A DNA stretch of 64,000 nucleotides from Thermodesulfobacteriota bacterium (GTDB lineage Bacteria > Desulfobacterota > UBA8473), in NCBI GenBank assembly GCA_040757775.1, contig JBFLWQ010000010.1:38651-102650 (forward strand), in the 5' to 3' direction. The translations under genes and the position numbers were made by a program. Below, piece after piece: positions 34,956 through 43,526 of the stretch; within the stretch, counting starts at the first letter, position 1; each line of letters opens with the position of its first letter. Under the pieces are notes generated by a model that was given only the letters and a program-made list of their open reading frames with translations, did not search any database and had not been told where the DNA came from.

Positions 34956-35281
34956 TTAAGATGGCGGAACTTTATAAAACACAGCATAAAAGGTTCGTCT
35001 GACTCAAGCAGACTTGTCTAAATATTTTGCTTCGCAAAAACTTCTTTTACTTTGGGAACGTTAGGCAATATATGCCATAACATTAAATACCTTGAAAATA
35101 GAAATGCTCAATTTTCATAGAGGAGATGATCCTTGTTGCCCGCAACAGCATATAATAGAGTTTTGAGATCAGCACCTAAAGGCTATGCTTTTTTAAAAAT
35201 AGGGATGCTAAAAGCACCAAGTGCAGTTAGAACAACGTTATATGCTCAGTGATTTCCTTAGAGACATGATGAGGAAAGCGG
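34956..35281. repeat. Repeat-filled gap between the nuclease and the second toxin pair
   Basis: No gene is seen. It holds a GTCTG/CAGAC hairpin (about 34999-35014). A repeat at 35041-35120 has a close second copy at 35881-35959 (both include TGCCATAACATTAAATA and TCAATTTTCATAG) and contains AACGTTAGGC. A third unit (35148-35245) is bounded by GCATATAA and TTATATGC and ends CAGTTAGAACAACGTTATATGC, matching copy A. Confidence 0.65.
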
Positions 35282-35581
35282 ATGACAATTAAAGAAATTC
35301 AGAATAAAATAACACAAAGGAAGTACAGATTCTCCGATCATTCCGTGAAGCGAATGATCAAAAGAAACATAACCCGTCAAGAGGTAGAGAGTGCCATACT
35401 CACAGGAGAAATCCTTGAATATTATCCTGATGATAAATATTCTCCGAGTTGCCTCGTTTACGGGAAAACCGAAAATGGAAGGGATTTACATATTCAAATA
35501 TCACGTCCGCCAATTGTGGTAATCATTACAGTTTATGAGCCGGACCCGGAAGAATGGGTTAACTGCAAGGTAAGGAGGTAA
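35282..35581 (+). CDS. DUF4258 putative toxin, second pair
   Basis: A 99-residue DUF4258 protein with the textbook pattern: FSDHSVKRMIKRNITRQEVESAI, GEILEYYPDDKYSPSCLVYG and a C-terminal VIITVYEPDPEEW. The His-x4-R-M and the V-Y-x-P-D-P-x-x-W motifs are family hallmarks. Predicted ribonuclease-type toxin, by family. GAGGAAAG precedes the ATG. The antitoxin gene starts 5 nt after the stop. It is only distantly similar to the first DUF4258-like protein, so the two pairs are not a recent duplication. Confidence 0.85.
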   Translation: MTIKEIQNKITQRKYRFSDHSVKRMIKRNITRQEVESAILTGEILEYYPDDKYSPSCLVYGKTENGRDLHIQISRPPIVVIITVYEPDPEEWVNCKVRR

Positions 35582-35586
35582 ATGTC

Positions 35587-35838
35587 ATGAAGTGTATATT
35601 CTGTGGAGGTAAGCTGGTGAAAAGCAAGGTCACCTTCACTTACGAAGAAGATGACAAGCATCTCATTATCGAACATGTTCCTGCAGAGGTTTGCAAAAGA
35701 TGCGGGGAAAAAATGTATTCCCCTGAAGTTACTGATGAACTCTTGCGCTTCGCCAGGAATGAATTCAAACCTACAAGAAAAATTGAAGTGCCCGTGTATG
35801 ATTTTGCTGCAAATCAGTATGTGACCACTGGCGCATAA
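35587..35838 (+). CDS. YgiT-type zinc-finger antitoxin-like protein, second pair
   Basis: An 83-residue protein with the MqsA N-terminal zinc domain: CIFCGGKLVKSKVTFTYEED and VPAEVCKRCGEKMYSPEV, two CxxC pairs, then a helical DELLRFARNEFKPTRKIEVPVYDF tail. AAGGAGG lies upstream of the ATG and overlaps the end of the toxin gene region. It likely binds the preceding DUF4258 protein; no HTH is present. Confidence 0.88.
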   Translation: MKCIFCGGKLVKSKVTFTYEEDDKHLIIEHVPAEVCKRCGEKMYSPEVTDELLRFARNEFKPTRKIEVPVYDFAANQYVTTGA

Positions 35839-36200
35839 CAACAGGCCAAAAGCAAAAGGCATTGCTGAAATGCTACCGTACTTCTTTTAGCCTTAACCTT
35901 TAGGTAACATGTGCCATAACATTAAATAGTTTGAAAATAGAAAGGTTCAATTTTCATAGTTCGTGGGTGACGAACCCATCATAAATAATTAGTTTGAAAA
36001 TATCTGGATTCCTATTCCTGCCTCTACGGGAATTAACATGAGCACTTGGCTTGCAAAGGAACATGGAAATCGTCATGCCTGCGAAAGCAGTTATCCAGAA
36101 CCAATTGCTTACTGGATTCCATGTCAAGCACGGAATGACAGATCATGTTTTCAGGTTAATGACATCGTTGGTAAATTTTGAGAGTATAAGATCGGGTGTT
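35839..36200. repeat. Repeat-filled gap before the lipoprotein gene
   Basis: No gene. 35881-35959 is the second copy of the 80-nt repeat at 35041-35120. A small hairpin TTCGTGGGTGACGAACCC follows. From 36000 to 36150 there are two fragments of the ATTCC/GGAATGAC-type dispersed repeat (CTGGATTCCTATTCCTGCC; GTCATGCCTGCGAAAGCAG ... GGAATGACAGATCATG). Confidence 0.6.
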
Positions 36201-36731
36201 ATGATTCAACTTTTATTCGAGAGAACTAAGAAGCCTCTGGTTCCAATTCCGATTCTCTTAATTGCATTGGTCTTTTCAATGGTTATCGGTGGATTTGGAT
36301 GTGGTAAAAAGGCGCTACCTGTTGCTCCTAAAAGTTTTGCTCCAAAGGCTGTTAACGATTTAAAAGCTACCGTTATAAAAGGAAAAGTTTTACTCCATTG
36401 GACTATTCCTGATAGGAATACTGATAGATCAAAACTCACTAATCTAGCTGGCTTCAAGGTCTTCAGGAGCAAGTCTCCTTTTGACCCCAAGCCATGTCAT
36501 GGTTGCCCCAAAAGGTTCGAAGAATTGGCTGATATTGAGTACAGGGAGAGTCCTCCTAAAGACGTAAACATAGTAAACAAAACTATTGAGTTTGCAGACA
36601 AAAACCTGCGTTACAGGACAATTTACACATATAAGGTTCTATCATATAATTCTGGCGGTGTTTTCAGTGAAGATTCAAATCATGCTGAGATTTCATGGGA
36701 TTTATCTCAATTAAGTGAAGAGGGAAAATAG
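36201..36731 (+). CDS. Probable lipoprotein with a fibronectin type III-like domain
   Basis: A 176-residue exported protein when started at ATG 36201 (MIQLLFERTKKPLVP). A hydrophobic signal (PILLIALVFSMVIGG) leads to a probable lipidation Cys in GGFGCGKKALP, though the lipobox is not canonical. A fibronectin type III-like domain follows (VNDLKATVIKGKVLLHWTIP ... LAGFKVFRS ... YTYKVLSYNSGG), with a CHGCP pair in a loop. The longer frame from 36051 adds residues translated from a dispersed repeat and is rejected. Similar lipoproteins commonly lie just before lysA in deltaproteobacteria, and lysA starts 5 nt downstream. Function unknown. Confidence 0.75.
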   Translation: MIQLLFERTKKPLVPIPILLIALVFSMVIGGFGCGKKALPVAPKSFAPKAVNDLKATVIKGKVLLHWTIPDRNTDRSKLTNLAGFKVFRSKSPFDPKPCHGCPKRFEELADIEYRESPPKDVNIVNKTIEFADKNLRYRTIYTYKVLSYNSGGVFSEDSNHAEISWDLSQLSEEGK

Positions 36732-36736
36732 AAGCC

Positions 36737-38011
36737 ATGCATGATTTTCAATACAAGAATGATGAGCTCTATTGCGAAGATATACCTATTTCAGCTATTG
36801 CAGATAGCGTTGGAACCCCCTTTTATCTCTACAGCCACAATACTCTTCTGAACCACTTTAAGGTCTTTGACTCTGCCTTTTCTTCAGTAAAGCACTTAGT
36901 CTGTTTTTCCGTAAAGGCCAACTCAAATATTGCTGTACTTAAAACATTTATCAATCAGGGTGGCGGGGTGGATATCGTTTCGGGAGGAGAGTTATTCAGG
37001 GCATTAATGGCTGGAGCTGATCCTGAAAAGATAGTTTACTCCGGTGTGGGTAAGAGAGTCGATGAGATAGAGTTCGCTCTTCAGACAGGCATCCTGATGT
37101 TTAATATCGAGTCGACCCAGGAATTGAAGGTCATAGATTCTGTAGCAGAGAAACTTGGTAATAGAGCCAGAATCTCATTCAGGATAAATCCCGATATAGA
37201 CCCTAAGACCCATCCTTATATCTCTACAGGGCTTAAGAAGAATAAATTCGGGATCAATATAAAAAAATCTCTGGAAGAGTACAGACATGCCATGAGGCTC
37301 AAAAATATTGATATTGTGGGGGTAGATTGCCATATTGGATCTCAGATTACGGATGTTGAACCCTTTGTTGATGCCCTCAAAAGGATAAAGGAACTGGTCG
37401 TTGAATTGCAAAAAGAGGGAATAAATATAAACTACCTGGACCTGGGCGGTGGCCTGGGGATTACCTATGACCAGGAGACCCCCCCGCATCCAAATATCTA
37501 TGCACAGGCTATTATTAAGGAGGTTTCTAATCTCAATTGCACGCTTATCTTAGAACCTGGTAGGGTAATTGTGGGGAATGCCGGGATATTGGTAACAAAA
37601 GCACTCTATACAAAAAAGAGTGAAGAGAAAAACTTTGTCATTGTAGATGCGGGCATGAATGATCTAACCCGTCCTACCCTCTATGATTCTTTCCAGGGGG
37701 TTCAACCCGTAAAGTTAATGAAGAAAGGTGAGTTTGTAGCTGATCTGGTAGGCCCAATATGCGAGTCTGGTGATTTCCTGGCAAAGGATCGAAAGATGCC
37801 TCAATTTCAACGGGGAGATTTAGTGGCCGTTATGAGTACCGGGGCATATGGTTTTACTATGTCATCTAACTACAATTCCCGTCCCCGTATCCCTGAAGTC
37901 ATGGTAGCTGGGGATGAATTTCATATAATCCGGGAAAGAGAAGAATACGACGACCTTATAAAGGGAGAGAATATCCCTGAATTCTTAAACAGGGACTGTA
38001 GCAATCCATAG
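36737..38011 (+). CDS. lysA: LysA, diaminopimelate decarboxylase
   Basis: PLP enzyme that decarboxylates meso-DAP to L-lysine. The 424-residue alanine-racemase-fold protein shows the Schiff-base Lys in CFSVKANSNIAVL, DIVSGGELFRAL, the phosphate-binding DLGGGLGITY, EPGRVIVGNAG, and the C-terminal active-site block GPICESGDFLAKDR, with CESGD supplied from the partner subunit. It starts 5 nt after the lipoprotein gene and leads the lysine group with dapF, dapB and dapL downstream. Confidence 0.97.
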   Translation: MHDFQYKNDELYCEDIPISAIADSVGTPFYLYSHNTLLNHFKVFDSAFSSVKHLVCFSVKANSNIAVLKTFINQGGGVDIVSGGELFRALMAGADPEKIVYSGVGKRVDEIEFALQTGILMFNIESTQELKVIDSVAEKLGNRARISFRINPDIDPKTHPYISTGLKKNKFGINIKKSLEEYRHAMRLKNIDIVGVDCHIGSQITDVEPFVDALKRIKELVVELQKEGININYLDLGGGLGITYDQETPPHPNIYAQAIIKEVSNLNCTLILEPGRVIVGNAGILVTKALYTKKSEEKNFVIVDAGMNDLTRPTLYDSFQGVQPVKLMKKGEFVADLVGPICESGDFLAKDRKMPQFQRGDLVAVMSTGAYGFTMSSNYNSRPRIPEVMVAGDEFHIIREREEYDDLIKGENIPEFLNRDCSNP

Positions 38012-38084
38012 CAACAACAGCGCATAGTTACAACAGCGCACTTAAGTGCGCTGTTTAAGGGAACATCCTACAAGGTATACATAT

Positions 38085-38912
38085 ATGTACAACATAGATT
38101 TTTTCAAGATGAGCGGAACTGGAAACGACTTTATTATTGTAGATAACCGTAACGGTATCATAACGGGAGATAACATCAGCGACTTTGTTAAGAAGATCTG
38201 CCAGAGAAAAATATCAGTGGGGGCTGATGGGTTTATATTGCTTCAGAAATCAGATAAGGCTGATTTTAAGTGGAGGTTCTTCAATGCTGATGGAAGTGAG
38301 GCTGAGATGTGTGGAAATGGTGGCAGGTGTGCCGCCAGGTTCGCTTATCTGAAAGGAATTGCAGGCAAAAAGATGTCTTTTGAAACCACGGCTGCATTGA
38401 TTAAAGCTGAAATCCTGGATGGCAGGGTTAAGCTCGAGATGCCTTCTCCCGAAAGTATTATTTGCAATCAAACACTGTTAATCGAGGGAGAAAAACATAC
38501 TGTCAGCTTCATAAATACAGGGGTACCCCATGTTGTGAAATTTGTTGGCGATATAGACAACTGTGAAGTGTTTAAAACAGGAAGGCTGATACGTTATCAT
38601 GACCAATACAAGCCGGCAGGGGCCAACGCAAATTTCGCTTATGTCAATGGTCGGTCCAGTATGGCTGTTCGTACCTATGAAAGAGGCGTGGAGGATGAGA
38701 CCCTGGCTTGCGGGACCGGAGCTGTAGCCTCAGTCCTGATTGCATATCTAAAAGATATGGTTTCATCTCCAGTAGCTGTTAGGACCAGAGGTGGAGGAAT
38801 CTTAACTGTTCATTTTAAATACGCCATGGACAGATTTGAGGAGGTATTCCTGGAAGGGGATGCCAGAGTTATATACGAGGGACGGCTCTGGCAAGAGGCA
38901 GTAACTAAATAA
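38085..38912 (+). CDS. dapF: DapF, diaminopimelate epimerase
   Basis: Cofactor-free epimerase that turns LL-DAP into meso-DAP by a two-cysteine mechanism. Both cysteines are present in their motifs: EMCGNGGRC and LACGTGAVAS. The start FFKMSGTGNDFIIVDNR is typical. I begin at ATG 38085 (MYNIDFFK), giving 275 residues with AAGG upstream; a GTG at 38046 would add 13 residues unlike the family. It follows lysA by 73 nt and precedes an M24 peptidase gene where dapA is often found. Confidence 0.96.
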   Translation: MYNIDFFKMSGTGNDFIIVDNRNGIITGDNISDFVKKICQRKISVGADGFILLQKSDKADFKWRFFNADGSEAEMCGNGGRCAARFAYLKGIAGKKMSFETTAALIKAEILDGRVKLEMPSPESIICNQTLLIEGEKHTVSFINTGVPHVVKFVGDIDNCEVFKTGRLIRYHDQYKPAGANANFAYVNGRSSMAVRTYERGVEDETLACGTGAVASVLIAYLKDMVSSPVAVRTRGGGILTVHFKYAMDRFEEVFLEGDARVIYEGRLWQEAVTK

Positions 38913-38929
38913 AGGGAAGCGAATAATTT

Positions 38930-40120
38930 ATGGACAGCATACCTGAAGAAGAATTGAGTTCTAGAACACATCGGTTACAGAAAGTCATGATGGGAAAAGG
39001 TCTGGATGCAGTATTCATCATCCAGAAGGCTGATCTATTCTATTTTGCAGGAACATGTCAGTCTTCAGTACTTTGCATTCCAGCCGAAGGTTCTCCTTTA
39101 TTAATAGTAAGGAAAAGCTACGAACGAGCCTGCAAAGAGTCAGCTTTAGAAAATATCGTATATCTTCCTTCCTTTGGAGAGTTGCCACTCTTTCTCAGGA
39201 ATCATAAGATTACGAATCTAGATCATATTGGCATGGAATTTGATGTTATACCCACGTCTCTCTTTTTCACATACCAGAGGATGTTCCCAAAGGCTAGTTT
39301 TGGAGATATATCAATGGACATAAGAAACATCAGAATGGCCAAGTCGGGTTATGAAATCGATATGATGCGTAATGCTGGTAAGATTTCTGATGCTATTCTG
39401 AAAGAGGCGAAAAACGAGTTAAAAGTGGGACGAACTGAAGTGGAAATCGCCTCATGTATTTCCGACATTGCTTTTAGACTTGGATCGCAGGGATTTACGG
39501 CCAGTCGAGGGTGGAATCAAGCACTATCTCCTCTTCCCTTTGTTCTTTCAGGAGGAAACGGGGCTATGGCATCGTCCAACGATGCCCCATTCGGGGGTAA
39601 AGGAGTAAACTCCCTTATTCCTGTTGGTCCGTCTAACAAAAAAATAGAGGCACACGAACCAATTGTAATTGACATTGGGGCAACATACAATGGCTATTCA
39701 GTGGATACGACTCGAACGTTTTCTGTTGGTAATGTGTCTTCGCATTTGAGCAATGCATATGAAGCAATCCTCAAGATACAAGAGCAATTAATAAAGCAAC
39801 TGGTAACTGGTAAGACATGTTCGGAACTGTACCAGATTGCTGAAGAAATGGCCAAGAGCCTTGGATACGGCGATAACTTCATGGGATACGGAAAGGATAG
39901 AGTGCGGTTTGTGGGACATGGGATAGGCATAGAGGTGGACGAACTTCCAATATTTGCCAAGGGATTTGATATGCCCCTTGGGGAAGGAATGACCGTGGCC
40001 ATTGAACCTAAGATTATCTTTCCAGGCATTGGGGCCGTTTGTATCGAAAATACCTGGCTAATTAATAAGGACAATCCAGAACCTTTAACCGTGATGGATG
40101 AGGCTTTGTGTATAATATAG
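38930..40120 (+). CDS. M24 family metallopeptidase (Xaa-Pro dipeptidase/aminopeptidase-like)
   Basis: A 396-residue pita-bread metallopeptidase. An N-terminal creatinase-like domain (about 1-135) is followed by the catalytic domain with all five metal ligands: Asp in IVIDIGATYNGYSVDTTRTF (two Asp), His in FVGHGIGIEVDE, Glu in VAIEPKIIFPG and Glu in GAVCIENTW. It should therefore be an active peptidase, most likely removing or splitting X-Pro. AAGGGAAG lies upstream. It sits between dapF and dapB at the place where dapA often lies; I see no reason to link it to lysine synthesis. Confidence 0.92.
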   Translation: MDSIPEEELSSRTHRLQKVMMGKGLDAVFIIQKADLFYFAGTCQSSVLCIPAEGSPLLIVRKSYERACKESALENIVYLPSFGELPLFLRNHKITNLDHIGMEFDVIPTSLFFTYQRMFPKASFGDISMDIRNIRMAKSGYEIDMMRNAGKISDAILKEAKNELKVGRTEVEIASCISDIAFRLGSQGFTASRGWNQALSPLPFVLSGGNGAMASSNDAPFGGKGVNSLIPVGPSNKKIEAHEPIVIDIGATYNGYSVDTTRTFSVGNVSSHLSNAYEAILKIQEQLIKQLVTGKTCSELYQIAEEMAKSLGYGDNFMGYGKDRVRFVGHGIGIEVDELPIFAKGFDMPLGEGMTVAIEPKIIFPGIGAVCIENTWLINKDNPEPLTVMDEALCII

Positions 40121-40137
40121 TTTGAGGAGGAAAAAGG

Positions 40138-40941
40138 ATGATAAATGCCATTGTTGTCGGGGCCGCAGGTAGAATGGGTAGCAGAATAATCAATACAATA
40201 AATGAAACCGAGGGAATTGAACTTGTTGGTGCGGTGGAATATAAGAACCATCCGGCGATAGGCAAAGATGCAGGCGATATTGTTGGACTAGGCAAATTAA
40301 ACATAGAATTAAAAGATAATCTGAGCACAATCCTCAGTCTAGGGGATGTAATCATAGACTTTACAAACCATACTGCATCCTTAACTAATTTAGAGATTGT
40401 TGCTAACGGTAAGAAATCAATAGTAATAGGTAGCACGGGGTTTTCGGCAAAAGAGATGGAGGAGGTTGAAAGATTATCCAAGAATACTAGGTGTGTCCTC
40501 TCTCCAAATATGAGTGTAGGAGTTAATCTGGTATTTAAGGTAATAAAGGATATCTCAACGGTTCTGGGAGACGAGTTTGATATTGAAATTATTGAGGCTC
40601 ATCACAGGTTTAAAAAAGACTCTCCCAGCGGAACAGCTATGAGGATTGCACAAATACTTGCTCAAACCCTGAAAAGAGACATGGATGAGGTAGGGGTTTA
40701 TGGACGAAAGGGTATTGTTGGAGAACGTACACAAAAAGAGATTGGTGTCCAGGCCATTAGAGCCGGGGATATTGTAGGTGACCATACTATTATCTTTGGA
40801 GGTTTAGGTGAAAGGCTGGAGGTTACTCATAGGGCACACAGTAGAGAGACCTTTGCCAGGGGGGCTGTTAGAGCTGCAAAATGGATTGTTAATCAAAAAA
40901 ACGGACTGTACGATATGCAGGATGTGTTGGGGTTAAAATGA
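40138..40941 (+). CDS. dapB: DapB, 4-hydroxy-tetrahydrodipicolinate reductase
   Basis: NAD(P)H-dependent reductase giving tetrahydrodipicolinate. The 267-residue protein has the Rossmann motif VVGAAGRMGSR, the DFTNHTASL segment, the catalytic EIIEAHHRFKKDSPSGTA (His-His and Lys) and the FGGLGERLEVTHRAHSRETFARGAV C-terminal block. GAGGAGGAAAAAGG precedes the ATG. It lies 17 nt after the M24 gene and 17 nt before dapL. Confidence 0.97.
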   Translation: MINAIVVGAAGRMGSRIINTINETEGIELVGAVEYKNHPAIGKDAGDIVGLGKLNIELKDNLSTILSLGDVIIDFTNHTASLTNLEIVANGKKSIVIGSTGFSAKEMEEVERLSKNTRCVLSPNMSVGVNLVFKVIKDISTVLGDEFDIEIIEAHHRFKKDSPSGTAMRIAQILAQTLKRDMDEVGVYGRKGIVGERTQKEIGVQAIRAGDIVGDHTIIFGGLGERLEVTHRAHSRETFARGAVRAAKWIVNQKNGLYDMQDVLGLK

Positions 40942-40958
40942 GGAGGCAATAATTAGAT

Positions 40959-42128
40959 ATGTTTAGAATAGAGAAAGCCGATCGCATTAAGGAATTACCA
41001 CCTTATCTGTTTGCAACAATCGATAAGATGAAAGCCGAACAAATAGCTAAAGGAGTAGATGTTATTGACCTTAGCATCGGTGATCCTGATATTCCTACCC
41101 CTCCAAATATTATAGCCAGGATGAAAAAGACAGTAGAAGATAAAAAAAATCACCGCTACCCTTCTTATGAGGGAATGCTTGAATTTAGAAAAGCTGTATC
41201 CAACTGGTACAAAGGGAGATTCAATGTAGATATGGACCCTGTTACAGAAGTTCTCTCTTTAATCGGGTCTAAAGAGGGAATAGCCCATATTCCATTGGCA
41301 TTCGTTAATCCAGGCGACATGGTCTTGGTTCCCAGTCCGGGTTATCCTGTCTACAGCATAGGAACGAAATTTGCAGGAGGAGAACCTTACACTATGCCTC
41401 TTCTTAAAGAGAATAAATTTTTACCCGATTTAGGAAAAGTGCCGGAAGACATTGCAAAAAAAGCGAAAATGATCTTCGCAAATTATCCTAATAACCCAAC
41501 TGCTGCAATAGCTAATACAGATTTTTTCAGAGATCTTATTGAGTTTGCTAAAAAGTACAACATAATTGTCTGCCATGATGCCCCTTATACAGAAGTATAC
41601 TATAATGGTGATAAGCCCATCAGTTTTTTAGAAGTAGAAGGGGCAAAGGAGGTGGGAATAGAATTCCACTCTCTCTCTAAAACATACAACATGACTGGAT
41701 GGAGGATAGGGTTCGCAGTTGGCAATGCCAATGTCCTGGAAGGGTTAGGGCAGATTAAGACAAATATTGACTCTGGTCTGTTTCAGGCAATCCAGGAAGC
41801 CGGGATTGAGGCATTAGAGGGTGATCAATCACCCGTAGAAGAAATGAGAAGGATATATCTGGAGAGAAGAGATGCACTGGTTAATGGGCTTATGGAGGTT
41901 GGTTTGAAACCAGAAGTGCCAAAGGCGAGTTTTTACCTCTGGGTTCCGGTTCCAGACGGATATACCTCTACTGCATTTTGCGCACATTTACTAAACAAAG
42001 CAGGGATTGTAACTACCCCGGGGAGCGGGTTTGGTGAAGAAGGAGAGGGGTATATACGTATGGCATTAACTGTATCCAAAGATAGAATTATCAAAGGAGT
42101 TAAACGGCTTAAAGATGTGGGGATTTAA
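40959..42128 (+). CDS. dapL: DapL, LL-diaminopimelate aminotransferase
   Basis: Class I/II PLP aminotransferase that converts tetrahydrodipicolinate directly to LL-DAP, bypassing the succinylase or acetylase route. The 389 residues start FRIEKADRIKELPPYLFATIDKMK, typical for DapL of the bacterial type. They show FANYPNNPTAA, CHDAPYTEVYY, the Schiff-base Lys in HSLSKTYNMTGWRIGF, and TPGSGFGEEGEGYIRMALT. The position after dapB, and a dapF gene nearby, support DapL over a general aspartate aminotransferase. AGGAGG is ahead of the ATG. Confidence 0.92.
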   Translation: MFRIEKADRIKELPPYLFATIDKMKAEQIAKGVDVIDLSIGDPDIPTPPNIIARMKKTVEDKKNHRYPSYEGMLEFRKAVSNWYKGRFNVDMDPVTEVLSLIGSKEGIAHIPLAFVNPGDMVLVPSPGYPVYSIGTKFAGGEPYTMPLLKENKFLPDLGKVPEDIAKKAKMIFANYPNNPTAAIANTDFFRDLIEFAKKYNIIVCHDAPYTEVYYNGDKPISFLEVEGAKEVGIEFHSLSKTYNMTGWRIGFAVGNANVLEGLGQIKTNIDSGLFQAIQEAGIEALEGDQSPVEEMRRIYLERRDALVNGLMEVGLKPEVPKASFYLWVPVPDGYTSTAFCAHLLNKAGIVTTPGSGFGEEGEGYIRMALTVSKDRIIKGVKRLKDVGI

Positions 42129-42137
42129 CAGGGCAAA

Positions 42138-42635
42138 ATGAAGAATATTGCCTATATCGGGCTTGGGTCTAACCAGGGTGATAAAATCAAGTACTGTAAT
42201 GAGGCGATAAAGGAGATTTCTAAATACAAGGGAAATCTAATCTTAGACCGGTCTTCTTTTTATAGAACAGAACCATGGGGAAAAGAAGACCAGGACTGGT
42301 TTATCAACTGTGTAATTAAACTCCAAACCCTTTTAGGTGCACCTGAGCTTTTCAAGGTACTGCAGAAAATTGAGACAAAATTAAAAAGGGTTAAGAGAGA
42401 CAGATGGGGTCCCAGAACCATTGACCTTGATATATTGTTTTTTAACAATGAGGTGATAAACAAACCAGAGGTTCGTATTCCCCACTCCATGATTCAGGCT
42501 AGAAAATTTGAGCTTGTGCCTCTTAGTGAAATCTGTCCTGAACTAATCCATCCAGTATTAAATAAATCTGTAATGGAGCTGCTAGAAGAAACTAAAGATG
42601 ACAAAGAGGTTATAAGAATAGAAAAAAAAGATTAA
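42138..42635 (+). CDS. folK: FolK, 2-amino-4-hydroxy-6-hydroxymethyldihydropteridine diphosphokinase
   Basis: Transfers pyrophosphate from ATP to the pterin precursor of folate. The 165-residue protein has the HPPK motifs AYIGLGSNQGDK, SSFYRTEPWG, NCVIKLQT and the signature RDRWGPRTIDLDILFF with its magnesium Asp pair. It starts 9 nt after dapL and is likely part of the same transcript. Confidence 0.96.
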   Translation: MKNIAYIGLGSNQGDKIKYCNEAIKEISKYKGNLILDRSSFYRTEPWGKEDQDWFINCVIKLQTLLGAPELFKVLQKIETKLKRVKRDRWGPRTIDLDILFFNNEVINKPEVRIPHSMIQARKFELVPLSEICPELIHPVLNKSVMELLEETKDDKEVIRIEKKD

Positions 42636-42650
42636 TAAAGAGAGTTTTTT

Positions 42651-42920
42651 ATGCGTTTTGTATTCCTGATTATTCTGTCTTACCTTTTATACAGACTTAT
42701 AAGGGGACTTTTCTATTCCTCTAAGGAAAGAAATATCGACACCATACCTTCTAAAGAAAGACCTGATGAAGATGAAATGGTAAAGGACCCCTATTGCGAG
42801 ACATATGTACCCATAAGAAATTCTTATTCAGCAAAGATAAACGGGGAGTCTTTATATTTTTGCAGTAACGAATGCCTTGAAAAATATAAACAGGAAAAAG
42901 CCTCAAACAAAAATGTTTAA
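42651..42920 (+). CDS. Small membrane-anchored YHS/PP0621-like metal-site protein
   Basis: An 89-residue protein with one N-terminal membrane helix (FVFLIILSYLLYRLIRGLFY) and a C-terminal TRASH/YHS-like motif: MVKDPYCETYVP ... LYFCSNECLEKY, three cysteines spaced as in small metal-binding YHS domains. It resembles the PP0621 family. The role is unknown; metal or haem sensing is only a guess. It lies 15 nt after folK and overlaps the start of the transglycosylase by 8 nt. Confidence 0.8.
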   Translation: MRFVFLIILSYLLYRLIRGLFYSSKERNIDTIPSKERPDEDEMVKDPYCETYVPIRNSYSAKINGESLYFCSNECLEKYKQEKASNKNV

Positions 42921-43497
42921 GAAGTGCTCTACCAAAAAGGCAAATCTATTTAATTTAATTCTAGTATTAGGGATTCTATCGATATCCTATTCTATATCCC
43001 TGGCAGATATTTACAGCTTCACAGATAAAAATGGTGTGGTTCATTTTACCAATGTCCCCACTGATCCCAGATACAAATTAATCATAAAGGAAAAACATTT
43101 CGACTCTCGATCTATAAACTACGGATCCCTTATATCAAAAATATCGGATAAATATATGGTAGACGATACGCTAGTAAGGGCAATTATAAAAGCAGAGTCT
43201 GATTTTAATCATAAAGCAGTCTCAAATAAGGGAGCAATGGGTCTGATGCAGCTGATGCCTGGAACAGCAGAGGATATGGATGTTAACAACCCTTTTGACC
43301 CCGAAGAGAACATAGAAGGGGGGGTCAGGTATTTTAAATGGCTCCTGGACAGATTCAAAGACAATTTACCTCTGGCTATCGCTGCCTATCATGCTGGAGG
43401 AGATGCAGTGATAAGATATAGCGGCATTCCACCTTTCGACTCAACTCAGAAATATGTTAAACAGGTACTGAAATATTTCAAAGAATACAAGAAGTAG
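42913..43497 (+). CDS. Periplasmic lytic transglycosylase (SLT domain with N-terminal DUF4124)
   Basis: Cleaves peptidoglycan glycan strands. The 194-residue protein starts at ATG 42913 (MFKKCSTKKANLF), overlapping the previous stop. It has a signal peptide (LFNLILVLGILSISYSISLA), a DUF4124 segment (DIYSFTDKNGVVHFTNVP) and an SLT domain with the catalytic Glu in AIIKAESDFNHKAVSNKGAMGLMQLMP, plus NIEGGVRYFKWLL and AAYHAGGDAV. The longer ORF start at 42877 would put a basic leader before the signal and is less likely. Confidence 0.92.
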   Translation: MFKKCSTKKANLFNLILVLGILSISYSISLADIYSFTDKNGVVHFTNVPTDPRYKLIIKEKHFDSRSINYGSLISKISDKYMVDDTLVRAIIKAESDFNHKAVSNKGAMGLMQLMPGTAEDMDVNNPFDPEENIEGGVRYFKWLLDRFKDNLPLAIAAYHAGGDAVIRYSGIPPFDSTQKYVKQVLKYFKEYKK

Positions 43498-43526
43498 AAT
43501 TTTTTACTAATTCAAGGTATTAAATA

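Noticed and set aside
33117..36200. CRISPR array
   Set aside because: The repeats are few, unevenly spaced, imperfect and separated by genes; no array of regular spacers is present anywhere in the window.
38046..38084. GTG start for dapF
   Set aside because: The added residues do not match DapF, whose conserved start is FFKMSGTGNDF, just after ATG 38085.
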